Part shown: piece by piece, positions 24,815-33,444 of the stretch
Layout: every line of letters begins with the position of its first letter
Position numbering within the stretch: the first letter of the stretch is position 1
Assembly: GCF_030816715.1 (NCBI RefSeq)
Contig: NZ_JAUSYH010000001.1
Span: 3,906,001-3,970,000 of the forward strand
DNA: 64,000 nucleotides
Reading direction: 5' to 3'
DNA from: Streptomyces achromogenes
Lineage (GTDB): Bacteria > Actinomycetota > Actinomycetes > Streptomycetales > Streptomycetaceae
The notes under the pieces: model-generated
What the model was told of the DNA's origin: nothing
What the model saw: only the letters and a program-made list of their open reading frames with translations
Database searches by the model: none
Program-made: the position numbers and the translations under genes

Positions 24815-25072
24815 GACCGACAGCCTAGGGGGACCCTGTCACGGCCATGTCACAGCATGGCGACCGGCCAGTCTCCGGCGTAGCGTCCGGGGTGAGAGCG
24901 ACCGGCGGGCCGCTCCCCCGCAGCGACGGCCGCCGTCCGGACCCCTTCCGTACCCCCGGCACGACGGCCGTCCCGGACGCGCGGGCCGGGCCGCTCGGGC
25001 CGGTGGGGCCGGCCGCTCGGGTCGGTCAGCCCGGTCGGGCCGGGTCACGGCGGTCGGGGCCGGCCGCCGCGG

Positions 25073-27442
25073 TCAGGTCGTGCGGGCCGTGCCGGTGCCC
25101 TTCTCGGCGTCCAGCGCGTACACGCAACGGTCCTTGCTGCACGCGTACACGACGCCGTCGCGGACCACCGGGGAGCCGGTAATCTCGCCGCCGGTCGCCA
25201 GTTTCCAGCGCAGCCGTCCGTCGTCGGCCTTCAGGGTGTACAGCAGATGGTCGGTGGAGCCGAAGTGGATCCGGCCCTCCGCGACCGCCGGGGCGCCCAC
25301 GATGTCGCCGCCCGCCTGGAAGCGCCACTTGGGAGTGCCCGTCACCGCGTCCAGGGTGTAGAGGCCCTTGCCGCTGCCGACGTGGACATGGCCGGCGGCC
25401 ACCAGCACGGGGTCGACGGAGGACCGGGCCTCGGTGGCGATGCGCCAGCGGTCGCGGCCGTCGGTGGCGTCGAGCGCGTACACCGTGCCCAGGTAGTCGG
25501 CGAGGTAGACGCCGCCGCCGGTGACCGCCGGCCCGGGCACGAACGTCGGCGCGGACAGGAACACCGCCGGGGCCTCGAAGTGCCAGCGCACCATGCCGCT
25601 CGCCACGTCGACGGCGAGCACCCGGGTGCCGGCGGAGAGGTAGACGTAGCCGTCGGGGGCGGGGGTGACGCGGACCGGGACGCCGCCGCAGGAGGCGGTG
25701 TCGCCGATCGGGTACGACCAGCGCTCCTCGCCGGTGCGGGCGTCCAGGGCTCTGAGCCGGGCGTCCTGCCACACGTAGACCGTGCCGTCGTGCAGCGCCG
25801 GGCCGGCCTCCGGGGACTCGAAGTCGGTCTGACAGCCGGTGATCTCCCAGAGCTTGTGGCCGCTGGACGCCTCCCAGGCCTGGACTCCGCCGCCGCGCGT
25901 GCCGGTGACGAGCGTGCCCCGGTCGGCCTTGAGCGAGTACACCCAGGCGTCCGTGGACAGCCGCCACAGGTCACCGCCCTCGCGGGCGTCCAGCGCGAAC
26001 AGGGTGGGGCCGTCGGAGGCGTGCACCCGGCCGTCGGCGACCGCCATCGACCAGGCCACGTCGCGCGTCTTGAAGCGGCGGCGGCCGGTCGCCACGTCCA
26101 GGGCGTGCACCTCGAAGGAGGTGACGTAGACGAGGTCTCCGGCGACGGACGGCGTGCCCCACACGTCGTTCGACATGCGGAACCGCCAGGGCCGCCAGCC
26201 CGCCGGGGTCTCCGCGGGCGCGGTCTGCGGGGCCGGCACGGTGGTGTCGGCGCCGTTGACGCCGGGGCGCGGGCGGGACCAGCCGGCGACCAGGCCGGGC
26301 TCGGCCACCGGCGCCTTCACGGCGGCCGTGGCGCGGACGTCGGCGACCCGGGGACCGGGCCCGATCGGCACCGCCGCGCCCGCCAGCCGGACGGGGCCGG
26401 TGTCGGGGGCCCCGACGGGCGCGGGCGCCGGCCGGGAGAGGACCACGGGGTCGTGGGAGGGCGGCGGCGGCACGGGCGGGACCGGCCGGGCCATTCCCAC
26501 GCCCTGGCCGCCGCGGGGGTTCGGGGGTGCGGCCTTCACCGGGGGACGGCCGCCGCGGCGCGTCTCGATGAGGGTGACGGCCTTCTCCGGCAGCCACGCC
26601 GACGCCGTACCGCTGTCGTCCGAGCCGGAGCCGAACAGGTGGGGGGCGAGCTGGGCCTGGAGGTCGGCCGGGTTGGGGCGGGCCGTCGCCTCCATCTGCA
26701 TGCAGGACTCGATGAGCGGGCGCAGCTCGTCGGGCAGGCCTTCCAGGTCGGGGCCCTCGCGCAGCAGCATGAAGACCGTCTCGACCGGGTTGGCGCCGTG
26801 GTAGGGCGGATGGCCGGTGGCGGCGAAGACGAGCATCGAGCCGAGCGAGAAGACGTCGCTCGCGCCCGTCACGCTCCGCGAGTCCTTGGCCTGCTCGGGC
26901 GACATGTACGCGGGGGTGCCGACGGCCACGTTCGTCATCGTCAAACGCGTGTTCGAGACGCCGGACGCGATGCCGAAGTCGATCACCCGGGGACCGTCCT
27001 CGACCACGAGCACGTTGGACGGTTTCAGGTCACGGTGGACCAGCCCGGCGCCGTGGATCGACTGGAGCGCCTCGGCGACGCCCGCCGCCAGCCAGCGCAC
27101 CGCCTGGGCCGGCATCGGGCCGCAGTCGTTCACTATTTCCTCGAGGGAGGGCGCGGGCACGTACGCGGTGGCCAGCCAGGGCACGGCGGCACGCGGATCG
27201 GCGTCCACGACCGCGGCCGTGTAGAACCCGGAGACCGCCCGGGCCGCCTCCACCTCGCGCGTGAAGCGCACGCGGAAGAGCTGGTCCTCGGCGAGCTCCG
27301 TGCGGACCGTCTTGATCGCCACGCGCCGGCCCGAGGCCGAACGTGCCAGATAGACCAGCCCCATGCCGCCGGCACCCAGCCGTCCCAGCACCTCGAACGG
27401 CCCGATCCGCCGAGGATCGTGCTGCGTCAGCTGATCCACCAC
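25073..27442 (-). CDS. afsK: AfsK, Ser/Thr protein kinase with PQQ-type propeller
   Basis: 789 residues from the GTG at 27442, giving MVDQLTQHDPRRIGPFEVLGRLG as in S. coelicolor AfsK; GGAGG precedes it. The Hanks kinase domain (about 15-270) has GAGGMG, catalytic Lys44, HRDLKPSN with Asp138, and DFG at 155-157. With this start the activation-loop Thr of TRLTMTN is residue 168, the autophosphorylation site reported for S. coelicolor AfsK. A Pro-rich linker leads to a C-terminal beta-propeller of PQQ-like repeats (VYALDATDGRDRWRI type). No transmembrane helix is present. Known roles are phosphorylation of AfsR and of DivIVA in hyphal tips. Confidence 0.95.
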   Translation of the reverse strand: MVDQLTQHDPRRIGPFEVLGRLGAGGMGLVYLARSASGRRVAIKTVRTELAEDQLFRVRFTREVEAARAVSGFYTAAVVDADPRAAVPWLATAYVPAPSLEEIVNDCGPMPAQAVRWLAAGVAEALQSIHGAGLVHRDLKPSNVLVVEDGPRVIDFGIASGVSNTRLTMTNVAVGTPAYMSPEQAKDSRSVTGASDVFSLGSMLVFAATGHPPYHGANPVETVFMLLREGPDLEGLPDELRPLIESCMQMEATARPNPADLQAQLAPHLFGSGSDDSGTASAWLPEKAVTLIETRRGGRPPVKAAPPNPRGGQGVGMARPVPPVPPPPSHDPVVLSRPAPAPVGAPDTGPVRLAGAAVPIGPGPRVADVRATAAVKAPVAEPGLVAGWSRPRPGVNGADTTVPAPQTAPAETPAGWRPWRFRMSNDVWGTPSVAGDLVYVTSFEVHALDVATGRRRFKTRDVAWSMAVADGRVHASDGPTLFALDAREGGDLWRLSTDAWVYSLKADRGTLVTGTRGGGVQAWEASSGHKLWEITGCQTDFESPEAGPALHDGTVYVWQDARLRALDARTGEERWSYPIGDTASCGGVPVRVTPAPDGYVYLSAGTRVLAVDVASGMVRWHFEAPAVFLSAPTFVPGPAVTGGGVYLADYLGTVYALDATDGRDRWRIATEARSSVDPVLVAAGHVHVGSGKGLYTLDAVTGTPKWRFQAGGDIVGAPAVAEGRIHFGSTDHLLYTLKADDGRLRWKLATGGEITGSPVVRDGVVYACSKDRCVYALDAEKGTGTARTT

Positions 27443-27619
27443 TTGCCTGCCACCTCCCCGTACGAACCGCGCCACCCACGTGTGCGCGCGGCCCCGTGCA
27501 GCGTCTCACCACCGCACCGCCATGGCGGCACGCACCCTGATTCTTCCTGGCCGGGCGGCCGGTTGCGAACCCGGGGGCAAACGGGGTGTCTCATCTCATA
27601 TACGAGCAAAAAAGACGGC

Positions 27620-28342
27620 TCACCGCTGCAACAGCGCGAACGACGCCCCTTGATTGTCCGTGACGACGGCCACGATTCCGTACGAAGCGGTGAACGGACC
27701 CGCCTGCACCCGCCCGCCGAGCCGGCTCACCGCGCCCAGAGCGGCCTCGCAGTCCCGCACGCCGAAATGGACCAGGAAGTGCGGCGGCATGACCTCCGGG
27801 AAGACGTCGCCGACGGGCGCCCGCCCGAAGTCGGGCTCGGCCTGCGGGCCGAACAGCGCCTCGTGGAAGAGGTGCCCGTAGAACGTGTTGGCGGCCTCGG
27901 TGTCACGGGCGTACAGCTGCGCCCACGCGAACGCGCCGGGCCGGTGCCGCACGCCGAATCCGGGGTGGCCGGCCGCCTGCCAGAGGCCGAAGACGGCGCC
28001 CTCGGGGTCGGCGGCCAGCGCGGCTGCGCCCGCCCCGTCGACCGGGAGCGGCGCCGTCACCACCTGGCCGCCGGCCCGCTGGATGCGACGGGCCATCGCC
28101 TCCGCGTCCGGAGTCGCGAAGTAGACCGTCCAGACGGTGGGCATCCGCCCGTCCGTCTTGTGGGCGAGCCCGGCGACCCGGGCGCCGTCCAGCCGGGCCC
28201 ACACCGCGGAGCCGTAGGCCTCCTCGAAGTCCCATCCGAAAAGTTCACCGTAGAACCGCTTGCCCGCGTCCACATCGGGGAGCTGCGCGTCCACCCAGCA
28301 GGGGACGCCCTCTGCGTACACCGATGCCCTGTTTTCGGCCAT
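27620..28342 (-). CDS. kbpA: VOC/glyoxalase-fold protein, KbpA-like
   Basis: 240 residues with two vicinal-oxygen-chelate modules, each starting with a WxD/WAQL strand and PDVDAGKRFYGELFGWDF or RDTEAANTFYGHLFHEAL. The spaced metal ligands of true glyoxalases are not all evident. KbpA is an AfsK-binding protein of similar size in S. coelicolor encoded beside afsK that inhibits AfsK autophosphorylation. Position next to afsK on the same strand and the fold make this the likely orthologue, although VOC proteins are common and sequence alone does not prove it. Confidence 0.7.
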   Translation of the reverse strand: MAENRASVYAEGVPCWVDAQLPDVDAGKRFYGELFGWDFEEAYGSAVWARLDGARVAGLAHKTDGRMPTVWTVYFATPDAEAMARRIQRAGGQVVTAPLPVDGAGAAALAADPEGAVFGLWQAAGHPGFGVRHRPGAFAWAQLYARDTEAANTFYGHLFHEALFGPQAEPDFGRAPVGDVFPEVMPPHFLVHFGVRDCEAALGAVSRLGGRVQAGPFTASYGIVAVVTDNQGASFALLQR

Positions 28343-28456
28343 GCAGCCAAACTAACGGCGCTTCACGCAAGCCGCAGACCAGGCACAGCCGCCTCCGCAC
28401 CCCCGTGCACCCCATTTGCAGTCGGCCGAATCGCGCTCCGATCACCCCTCGGTAAG

Positions 28457-28471
28457 CTGACGGCATGACAG
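28457..28471. promoter_or_regulatory. degenerate operator-like sequence over the TetR start codon
   Basis: CTGACGGCATGACAG matches the CTGACGGTCCGTCAG operator at 11 of 15 positions and contains the TetR ATG (28465). It could allow weak autoregulation, or be chance. Confidence 0.3.
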
Positions 28472-29112
28472 GACAAGTGCGTACCGTCGACGGCCGCGTG
28501 GCCGGTCGACGCGGGCAGGCGACGCGGCAGAAGCTGCTCGACTGCCTCAGCGAGATGCTCAGCTCCTCTCCCTACCGGGACGTCAAGGTCATCGATGTCG
28601 CCCGGAAGGCAGGCACTTCGCCCGCGACGTTCTACCAGTACTTCCCCGACGTCGAGGGCGCCGTCCTGGAGATTGCCGAGCAAATGGCCGCCGAGGGAGC
28701 CGAGTTGACGGCGCTGGTCGAGGGCCGCTCCTGGGTCGGCAAGGCGGGCTGGCAGACGGCCCAGGAACTCGTGGACGGATTCCTGGAGTTCTGGCGGAAG
28801 AACGACGCGATCCTCAGGGTCGTCGACCTCGGCGCGGCCGAAGGCGACAAGCGTTTCTACAAACTCCGCATGAAGATCCTCAACTCGGTGAACAACTCCC
28901 TGTCGGACGCGGTCGCCGAACTCCAGTCCAAGGGCAGGGTCGACAAGGACGTGAACCCGGGCGCGGTCGCCGGCGCGCTCGTCGCGATGCTCGCGGCGGT
29001 CGCCTCGCACCAGAAGGGCTTCCAGACGTGGGGCGTCAAGCAGGCTGAACTCAAGCCGAACCTGGCGCTGTTGGTACACCTGGGCATCACCGGCAAGAAG
29101 CCGACGAAGTAG
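28465..29112 (+). CDS. TetR-family transcriptional regulator
   Basis: 215 residues. An N-terminal TetR helix-turn-helix domain (about 15-65: RQKLLDCLSEMLSSSPYRDVKVIDVARKAGTSPATFYQYF) is followed by an all-helical ligand-binding domain ending in a Lys-rich tail. Divergent from the kbpA-like gene with a 122-bp gap. It is the only TetR gene in the window, and TetR proteins bind short palindromes such as the 15-bp operator seen in front of the acyl-CoA genes; a degenerate copy covers its own start. Its ligand and targets are unknown, and the link to the operators is an inference. Confidence 0.9.
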   Translation: MTGQVRTVDGRVAGRRGQATRQKLLDCLSEMLSSSPYRDVKVIDVARKAGTSPATFYQYFPDVEGAVLEIAEQMAAEGAELTALVEGRSWVGKAGWQTAQELVDGFLEFWRKNDAILRVVDLGAAEGDKRFYKLRMKILNSVNNSLSDAVAELQSKGRVDKDVNPGAVAGALVAMLAAVASHQKGFQTWGVKQAELKPNLALLVHLGITGKKPTK

Positions 29113-29151
29113 CCGGCCGGGCCCCACCGCACAACGTCACGTCCTGTCTGC

Positions 29152-29185
29152 CGGGCGGCGGTTCACCCAGGTGAGCTGCCGCCCG
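29152..29185. terminator. hairpin terminator between convergent genes
   Basis: Arms CGGGCGGC (29152-29159) and GCCGCCCG (29178-29185) extend inward through TCACC/GGTGA pairing to a 2-nt loop, with two wobble pairs. It lies between the TetR and Lrp genes, which converge. Confidence 0.7.
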
Positions 29186-29239
29186 CCGCACTCCGCGGCC
29201 GACGTCTGCCACCCTCCGCGACGCCCTTCCCCGCTGTCC

Positions 29240-29692
29240 CTAGGCGGGCAGCGCCCGGCCCTTCACCACGTGCTTCATCACCAGCGTCGACGTCAGCCGC
29301 TGCACACCCGGCAGGGTGGCGAGCCGCTCGTCGTAGAGCCGCTGGAAGGCCGCGAGGTCGGCGGTGGCCACCCGCAGCAGGTAGTCCGGCTCCCCGAACA
29401 GCCGCTGCGCGTCCAGGACGTGCTCCACCTCACCCACCGCCCGCTCGAACTCGGCGACCGTGTCCCGGTCCTCCTGCCGCATGGAGACGAAGACCAGCGC
29501 CTCGAAGGTCAGCCCCACGGCGGACGGCTCCACCACCGCCCGGTAGCCGCTGATCGCCCCGGACCGCTCCAGCTCCCGCAACCGCCGGTGACACGGCGAG
29601 ACGCTCAGCCGCACCCGCGCGGCCAGCTCGGTCACGGTCAGCCGCCCGTCCTGCTGTAGCTCGGCAAGAATCTTCCGGTCCACGTCGTCCAT
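29240..29692 (-). CDS. Lrp/AsnC-family regulator
   Basis: 150 residues: N-terminal winged helix-turn-helix (MDDVDRKILAELQQDGRLTVTELAARVRLSVSPCHRRLRELERSG) and a C-terminal RAM/ligand-binding domain (about 65-145) with the EPDYLLRVATADLAAFQRLYDE motif. Family members sense amino acids as octamers or dimers. It is divergent from a LysE-type exporter with an 83-bp gap, the classical arrangement in which the Lrp protein activates amino-acid export when the amino acid is in excess. Confidence 0.93.
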   Translation of the reverse strand: MDDVDRKILAELQQDGRLTVTELAARVRLSVSPCHRRLRELERSGAISGYRAVVEPSAVGLTFEALVFVSMRQEDRDTVAEFERAVGEVEHVLDAQRLFGEPDYLLRVATADLAAFQRLYDERLATLPGVQRLTSTLVMKHVVKGRALPA

Positions 29693-29775
29693 GGGGCAGA
29701 TCTTCCCCCACAGTACGGAGAAACCGAGAAAACATCGGGAACACTTTCGGCCGCATCGCGCCTAATGTCGCCACC

Positions 29776-30396
29776 ATGGACTCGGGAACCCTCCTCTCTT
29801 TCCTCGCCGTGGACCTGCTGCTGGTGTGCGTGCCGGGCGCCGACTGGGCGTACGTGATCTCCGCCGGGCTGCGCGGCCGCTCGGTGGGCGCGGCGGTCGG
29901 CGGCCTGGTGAGCGGCTACGCGCTGCACACGGCGCTGGCTGCGGCGGGCCTCGCGGTCCTGGTCGCGGGCTCGCCCGCGGTGCTGACCGGGCTGACGGCG
30001 GCGGGGGCCGCCTATCTGGTGTGGCTGGGCTGGAGCGTGCTGCGCCAGCCGGGGACACCGGGCGCCGGAGAGGAACTCGCGGAGGCCGGACCGCGGGTGT
30101 TCCTGCGCGGGACGACGATCAGCGGCCTGAACCCGAAGGGCCTGCTGCTCTATCTCTCGGTCCTGCCGCAGTTCCTCAGCCCCGGCGCCGGACGCCTGCC
30201 GGTGGCCGCGCAGACGACCGTCCTCGGGCTGCTGCACATGGCGTGCTGCGCGGTCGTCTACCTCACGGTGGGCGTCCTCGCGCGCAGGCTGCTGGGCGCG
30301 CGCCCGGCGGCGGCCCGCGCGGTGACCCGCACCTCGGGCGCGGCGATGCTCGGGATCGGCGCGTTCCTGCTGGCACAGCGCCTGGCCACCCTGTGA
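29776..30396 (+). CDS. LysE/RhtB-family amino-acid exporter
   Basis: 206 residues with about six transmembrane segments and the family region GADWAYVISAGLRGRSVGAAVGGLVSGYALHTALAAAGLAVL, followed by GAAYLVWLGWSVLRQPG and NPKGLLLYLSVLPQFLSP. It exports an amino acid or related solute across the membrane. A TAATGT hexamer only 8 bp before the ATG suggests a leaderless transcript. It is divergent from the Lrp gene that probably regulates it. Confidence 0.9.
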   Translation: MDSGTLLSFLAVDLLLVCVPGADWAYVISAGLRGRSVGAAVGGLVSGYALHTALAAAGLAVLVAGSPAVLTGLTAAGAAYLVWLGWSVLRQPGTPGAGEELAEAGPRVFLRGTTISGLNPKGLLLYLSVLPQFLSPGAGRLPVAAQTTVLGLLHMACCAVVYLTVGVLARRLLGARPAAARAVTRTSGAAMLGIGAFLLAQRLATL

Positions 30397-30496
30397 GCCG
30401 CCCCCGCGGGCGCCACACGGACCAGGACTGCCGCCGGTCCGCCTGCCAGGACGGCCGCCGGGGCCCGGATCGGGCGGACGGCCGCCGGGGCGTGGA
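30397..30496. repeat. GC-rich repeats after the LysE gene
   Basis: GGACGGCCGCCGGGGC and close variants recur several times in this 100-bp gap between converging genes. No gene or clear terminator is seen. Confidence 0.4.
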
Positions 30497-30976
30497 TCAG
30501 GCGGACGGCCGGGGCGTGATCCGGAACAGTCGGATCTCGCGCTCCACCCGCTCCTGGTAGGCGGCGTACGGCGGCCAGAACGTCAGCAGCGTCTTCCAGA
30601 CCGCGGCCCGCTCCTCCCCCGCCAGCAGCACGGCCGTGACCGGGATGTCCGTGCCCTTCCAGCTGATCTCGGCGTCGGGGTGGGCGAGGAGGTTGGCGGT
30701 CCAGGCCGGATGCCCGGTGCGGCCGAAGTTGGAGCCGACCAGGATCCAGCTGCCGCCGCCCTCCTCGGGCATGCAGGCGAGGGGCGTCCGCCGCGGCCGT
30801 CCACTCCGCGCGCCGGTGGCCGTCAGGATCACGCCCGGCAACAGCTGGGCGCTGAGCAGCACCTTTCCCCGGGTGAGGCGGTGCACGGCCCGGTCGAGGG
30901 CGGGGATGACGTGCGGGGCCACCTTCGCGAAGGCCCGTGTCGAGGACACTTTCTGCACCGCTCTGACGCCGATCAC
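30497..30976 (-). CDS. nitroreductase-family deazaflavin (F420)-dependent oxidoreductase (Ddn-like)
   Basis: 159 residues from the GTG at 30976, which overlaps the stop of the upstream acyl-CoA dehydrogenase (GTGA). The split-barrel fold of the Ddn/PF04075 group is evident: LLPGVILTATGARSGRPRRTPLACM, GSWILVGSNFGRTGHPAWTANLLAHPDAEI and the C-terminal FWPPYAAYQERVEREIRLFRI. Members use F420H2 to reduce quinones, nitro compounds or enoyl bonds. Its coupling to an acyl-CoA dehydrogenase under operator 6 suggests it acts on a pathway intermediate (inference), and ties the regulon to F420. Confidence 0.88.
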   Translation of the reverse strand: MIGVRAVQKVSSTRAFAKVAPHVIPALDRAVHRLTRGKVLLSAQLLPGVILTATGARSGRPRRTPLACMPEEGGGSWILVGSNFGRTGHPAWTANLLAHPDAEISWKGTDIPVTAVLLAGEERAAVWKTLLTFWPPYAAYQERVEREIRLFRITPRPSA

Positions 30977-32193
30977 ACCGTTACCTCCGTACGTGCGAAC
31001 AGTCCGGCCCGCTCGGCCGCGTGGGCGCGCAGCCGGTGCACGGGCCCGAACAGCAGCTCGTCCCCGGCGGCCCGCTTGAAGTACAGGTGTGCCTGGTGCT
31101 CCCAGGTGAAACCGATGCCGCCGTGCAGCTGGACGCCCTCGGCGGCGGCCCGGCGCAGCGCCTCCAGCGCCTGGGCGAGCGCGAGCCCGCCGACCCGCTC
31201 CCGCGCGCCGGCCCCGCCCCCGTCCCCGCCGGCCCCGTCCCCGCCGGCCGCCCATGCGGCGTAGTACGCGGCGGAGCGGGCCGCCTGGACCTGCACGTAC
31301 ACATCGGCGAGCCGGTGCTGCACCGCCTGGAAGGAGCCGATCGGCCGTCCGAACTGCTCCCGCTGCCCGAGGTACTCGACGGTCCGCTCCAGCGCCCGGC
31401 CGGCCGTCCCCACGGCCTCGCAGGCGAGGAACGCGGCGGCGAAGTCCCCTGCGGCGGCAAGGGCTTCGGGCACGTCGGCCTCCTCCGAGCCCAGCAACTC
31501 GGCCGGCACGTCCCGCAGTTGCACCCGGGCCTGCGGCCGGGTGGCGTCGAGGGCGGTCTGCCGCGTCCGTACGACGCCGGCGGCGTCCCCCGGCACCAGG
31601 AACAGCAGGGTCCGCGACCGTACGAAGCCCCCGGCGTGCGCGGCGACGAGCAGCAGGCCGGCGCTGTGCCCGTCGAGCACCTGCGCGGCCTCCCCGTACA
31701 GCCGCCAGCCGTCCCCCGACCGGCGGGCCTGCACACCGCCCGCCCGCCCGCCGCCGGACCAGTCGCCGCCGCCCGGCCCGGTCAGCGCGAGGGCCGCGGC
31801 GAGGGCGGACGCGGGCACGGCGAGCGCGGCGGTGAGCGTGCCGTCGGCGATCCGGGGCAGCAGGCCGGCCGGCTGGGCGTCGGTGCCGAGGGCGAGGATC
31901 ACGGGCGCGACGAGCACGGAGGTCGCGAGCAGCGGGCTCGGGGCGAGGGCCCGGCCGGTCTCCTCGGCGGCGAGGGCGAGGTCGGTGCGCGGGCAGCCGA
32001 CACCGCCGTACGCCTCCGGGAGCGCGAGTCCGGGCAGTCCGAGCTGTTCGGCGAGGGCGGCCCACAGCGCGGGGTCGTGCCCGGCCGGGGTGTCGAGGGC
32101 GGCCCGGAGCTCCGCGGGGCCGCAGCGTTTGTGGAGCAGTTCGCGCAGCGTGCGGCGGATCTCGTCCTGCTCGGCGGTGAAGCCGGGGTCCAT
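30973..32193 (-). CDS. acyl-CoA dehydrogenase
   Basis: 406 residues from an ATG with AAGGGG upstream. N-terminal helical domain, short beta domain, and C-terminal helical domain with REQFGRPIGSFQAVQHRLADVYVQVQAAR and LHGGIGFTWEHQAHLYFKRA. The latter pattern is typical of the actinobacterial FadE subunits that work as heterotetramers in steroid side-chain degradation, often as the non-catalytic or half-site subunit. No partner subunit is adjacent; it is coupled instead to an F420-type reductase. It introduces an alpha-beta double bond in an acyl-CoA. The Ala/Gly-rich insert near residue 335 is unusual. Confidence 0.85.
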   Translation of the reverse strand: MDPGFTAEQDEIRRTLRELLHKRCGPAELRAALDTPAGHDPALWAALAEQLGLPGLALPEAYGGVGCPRTDLALAAEETGRALAPSPLLATSVLVAPVILALGTDAQPAGLLPRIADGTLTAALAVPASALAAALALTGPGGGDWSGGGRAGGVQARRSGDGWRLYGEAAQVLDGHSAGLLLVAAHAGGFVRSRTLLFLVPGDAAGVVRTRQTALDATRPQARVQLRDVPAELLGSEEADVPEALAAAGDFAAAFLACEAVGTAGRALERTVEYLGQREQFGRPIGSFQAVQHRLADVYVQVQAARSAAYYAAWAAGGDGAGGDGGGAGARERVGGLALAQALEALRRAAAEGVQLHGGIGFTWEHQAHLYFKRAAGDELLFGPVHRLRAHAAERAGLFARTEVTV

Positions 32194-32213
32194 GGCCGCC
32201 CCTTCCTACAGAT

Positions 32214-32228
32214 CTGACGGTCCGTCAT
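32214..32228. promoter_or_regulatory. CTGAC-N5-GTCAG operator, site 6
   Basis: CTGACGGTCCGTCAT has one arm mismatch. It lies in the divergent promoter between the acyl-CoA dehydrogenase operon and the second thiolase-like gene, 20 bp from the former start. Confidence 0.65.
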
Positions 32229-32271
32229 ATTAGGAGCTCTGCAGCGAGTTGCCCAGAGGAAGGTGCCCTTC

Positions 32272-33444
32272 ATGACCGTGCGGACCCGGAACGTGGCCGT
32301 CGTCGGCGTCGCGCTCTCCGACTGCGGCCGGGTCGACGAGGCGACCCCGCACGCCCTGCACGCCCAGGCGGCCCGCCGGGCGCTGGCGGACTCGGGGCTG
32401 GGACGGGAGACGGTGGACGGCTTCGCCTCCGCCGGCCTGGGCACGCTCGCCCCGGTCGAGCTGGCCGACTACCTGGGCCTGCGCCCCACCTGGGTCGACT
32501 CCACCTCGGTCGGCGGCGCGACCTGGGAGGTGATGGCGGCGCACGCGGCCGACGCGATCGCCGCCGGCCACGCGAACGCCGTCCTGCTGGCGTACGGCGC
32601 GACGCCCCGGGCCGACGTCAGGGCGGGCCGCCGGGCCGGCACCTTCGCCTTCGGCGCCCGCGGCCCGCTCCAGTTCGAGGCGCCCTACGGGCACACCCTG
32701 ATCGCCAAGTACGCGATGGCCGCCCGCCGCCACATGCACGAGTACGGCACGACGATCGAGCAGTTGGCGGAGGTCGCCGTGCAGGCGAGGGCGAACGCGG
32801 CGCTGAACCCGGAGGCGATGTTCCGCACGCCGGTCACGGTCGACGAGGTGCTCTCCGGGCCGATGATCGCGGATCCCTTCACCAAGCTGCACTGCTGCGT
32901 CCGCTCCGACGGGGGCGCGGCGGTGCTGCTGGCGGCCGAGGAGTACGTGCGGGACTGCCGCACGGCGCCGGTGTGGATCCTGGGGACCGGGGAGCACGTC
33001 TCGCACGCCTCGATGTCCGAGTGGGAGGACTTCACGGTGTCCCCGGCGGCCACCGCGGGCCGGCTGGCCTTCGCCCGCGCCGGACTGCGCCCGGACGAGA
33101 TGGACTTCGCCGAGATCTACGACGCGTTCACCTACATGACGCTGGTGACCCTCGAGGACCTGGGCTTCTGCGCGAAGGGCGAGGGCGGGCCGTTCGTGGA
33201 GAAGGGCCGGCTGCGGGTCGAGGGCGGCGCGCTGCCCGTCAACACGGACGGAGGCGGCCTGTCGGCCCAACACCCGGGAATGCGCGGCCTGTTCCTGCTG
33301 GTGGAGGCCGTACGGCAGCTGCGCGGCGAGGCCGGCCCCCGCCAAGTGCGCAGCCGGGACGGCGACCTGCCCCGCCTGGGCGTGGCCTCCGGCACCGGCG
33401 GCTGGTTCTGCTCCTCGGGCACGGTGGTGCTGGGCAGGGGGTGA
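32272..33444 (+). CDS. thiolase-like (SCP-x/Ltp-type) protein without the usual Cys
   Basis: 390 residues from the ATG at 32272, chosen over the GTG at 32263 because GAGGAAGG is correctly spaced. It is a clear paralogue of the protein at 21802: RNVAVVGVALSDCG, FAEIYDAFTYMTLVTLEDLGFCAKGEGGPF and NTDGGGLSAQHPGMRG. The nucleophile segment reads SVGGATWEVMAAHAADAIAAG with no Cys, so Claisen thiolysis is unlikely and an Ltp2-like retro-aldol or acyl-binding role is favoured. Its probable DUF35 partner is not adjacent; the nearest unpaired one is at 37297, under its own copy of the operator. Confidence 0.85.
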   Translation: MTVRTRNVAVVGVALSDCGRVDEATPHALHAQAARRALADSGLGRETVDGFASAGLGTLAPVELADYLGLRPTWVDSTSVGGATWEVMAAHAADAIAAGHANAVLLAYGATPRADVRAGRRAGTFAFGARGPLQFEAPYGHTLIAKYAMAARRHMHEYGTTIEQLAEVAVQARANAALNPEAMFRTPVTVDEVLSGPMIADPFTKLHCCVRSDGGAAVLLAAEEYVRDCRTAPVWILGTGEHVSHASMSEWEDFTVSPAATAGRLAFARAGLRPDEMDFAEIYDAFTYMTLVTLEDLGFCAKGEGGPFVEKGRLRVEGGALPVNTDGGGLSAQHPGMRGLFLLVEAVRQLRGEAGPRQVRSRDGDLPRLGVASGTGGWFCSSGTVVLGRG

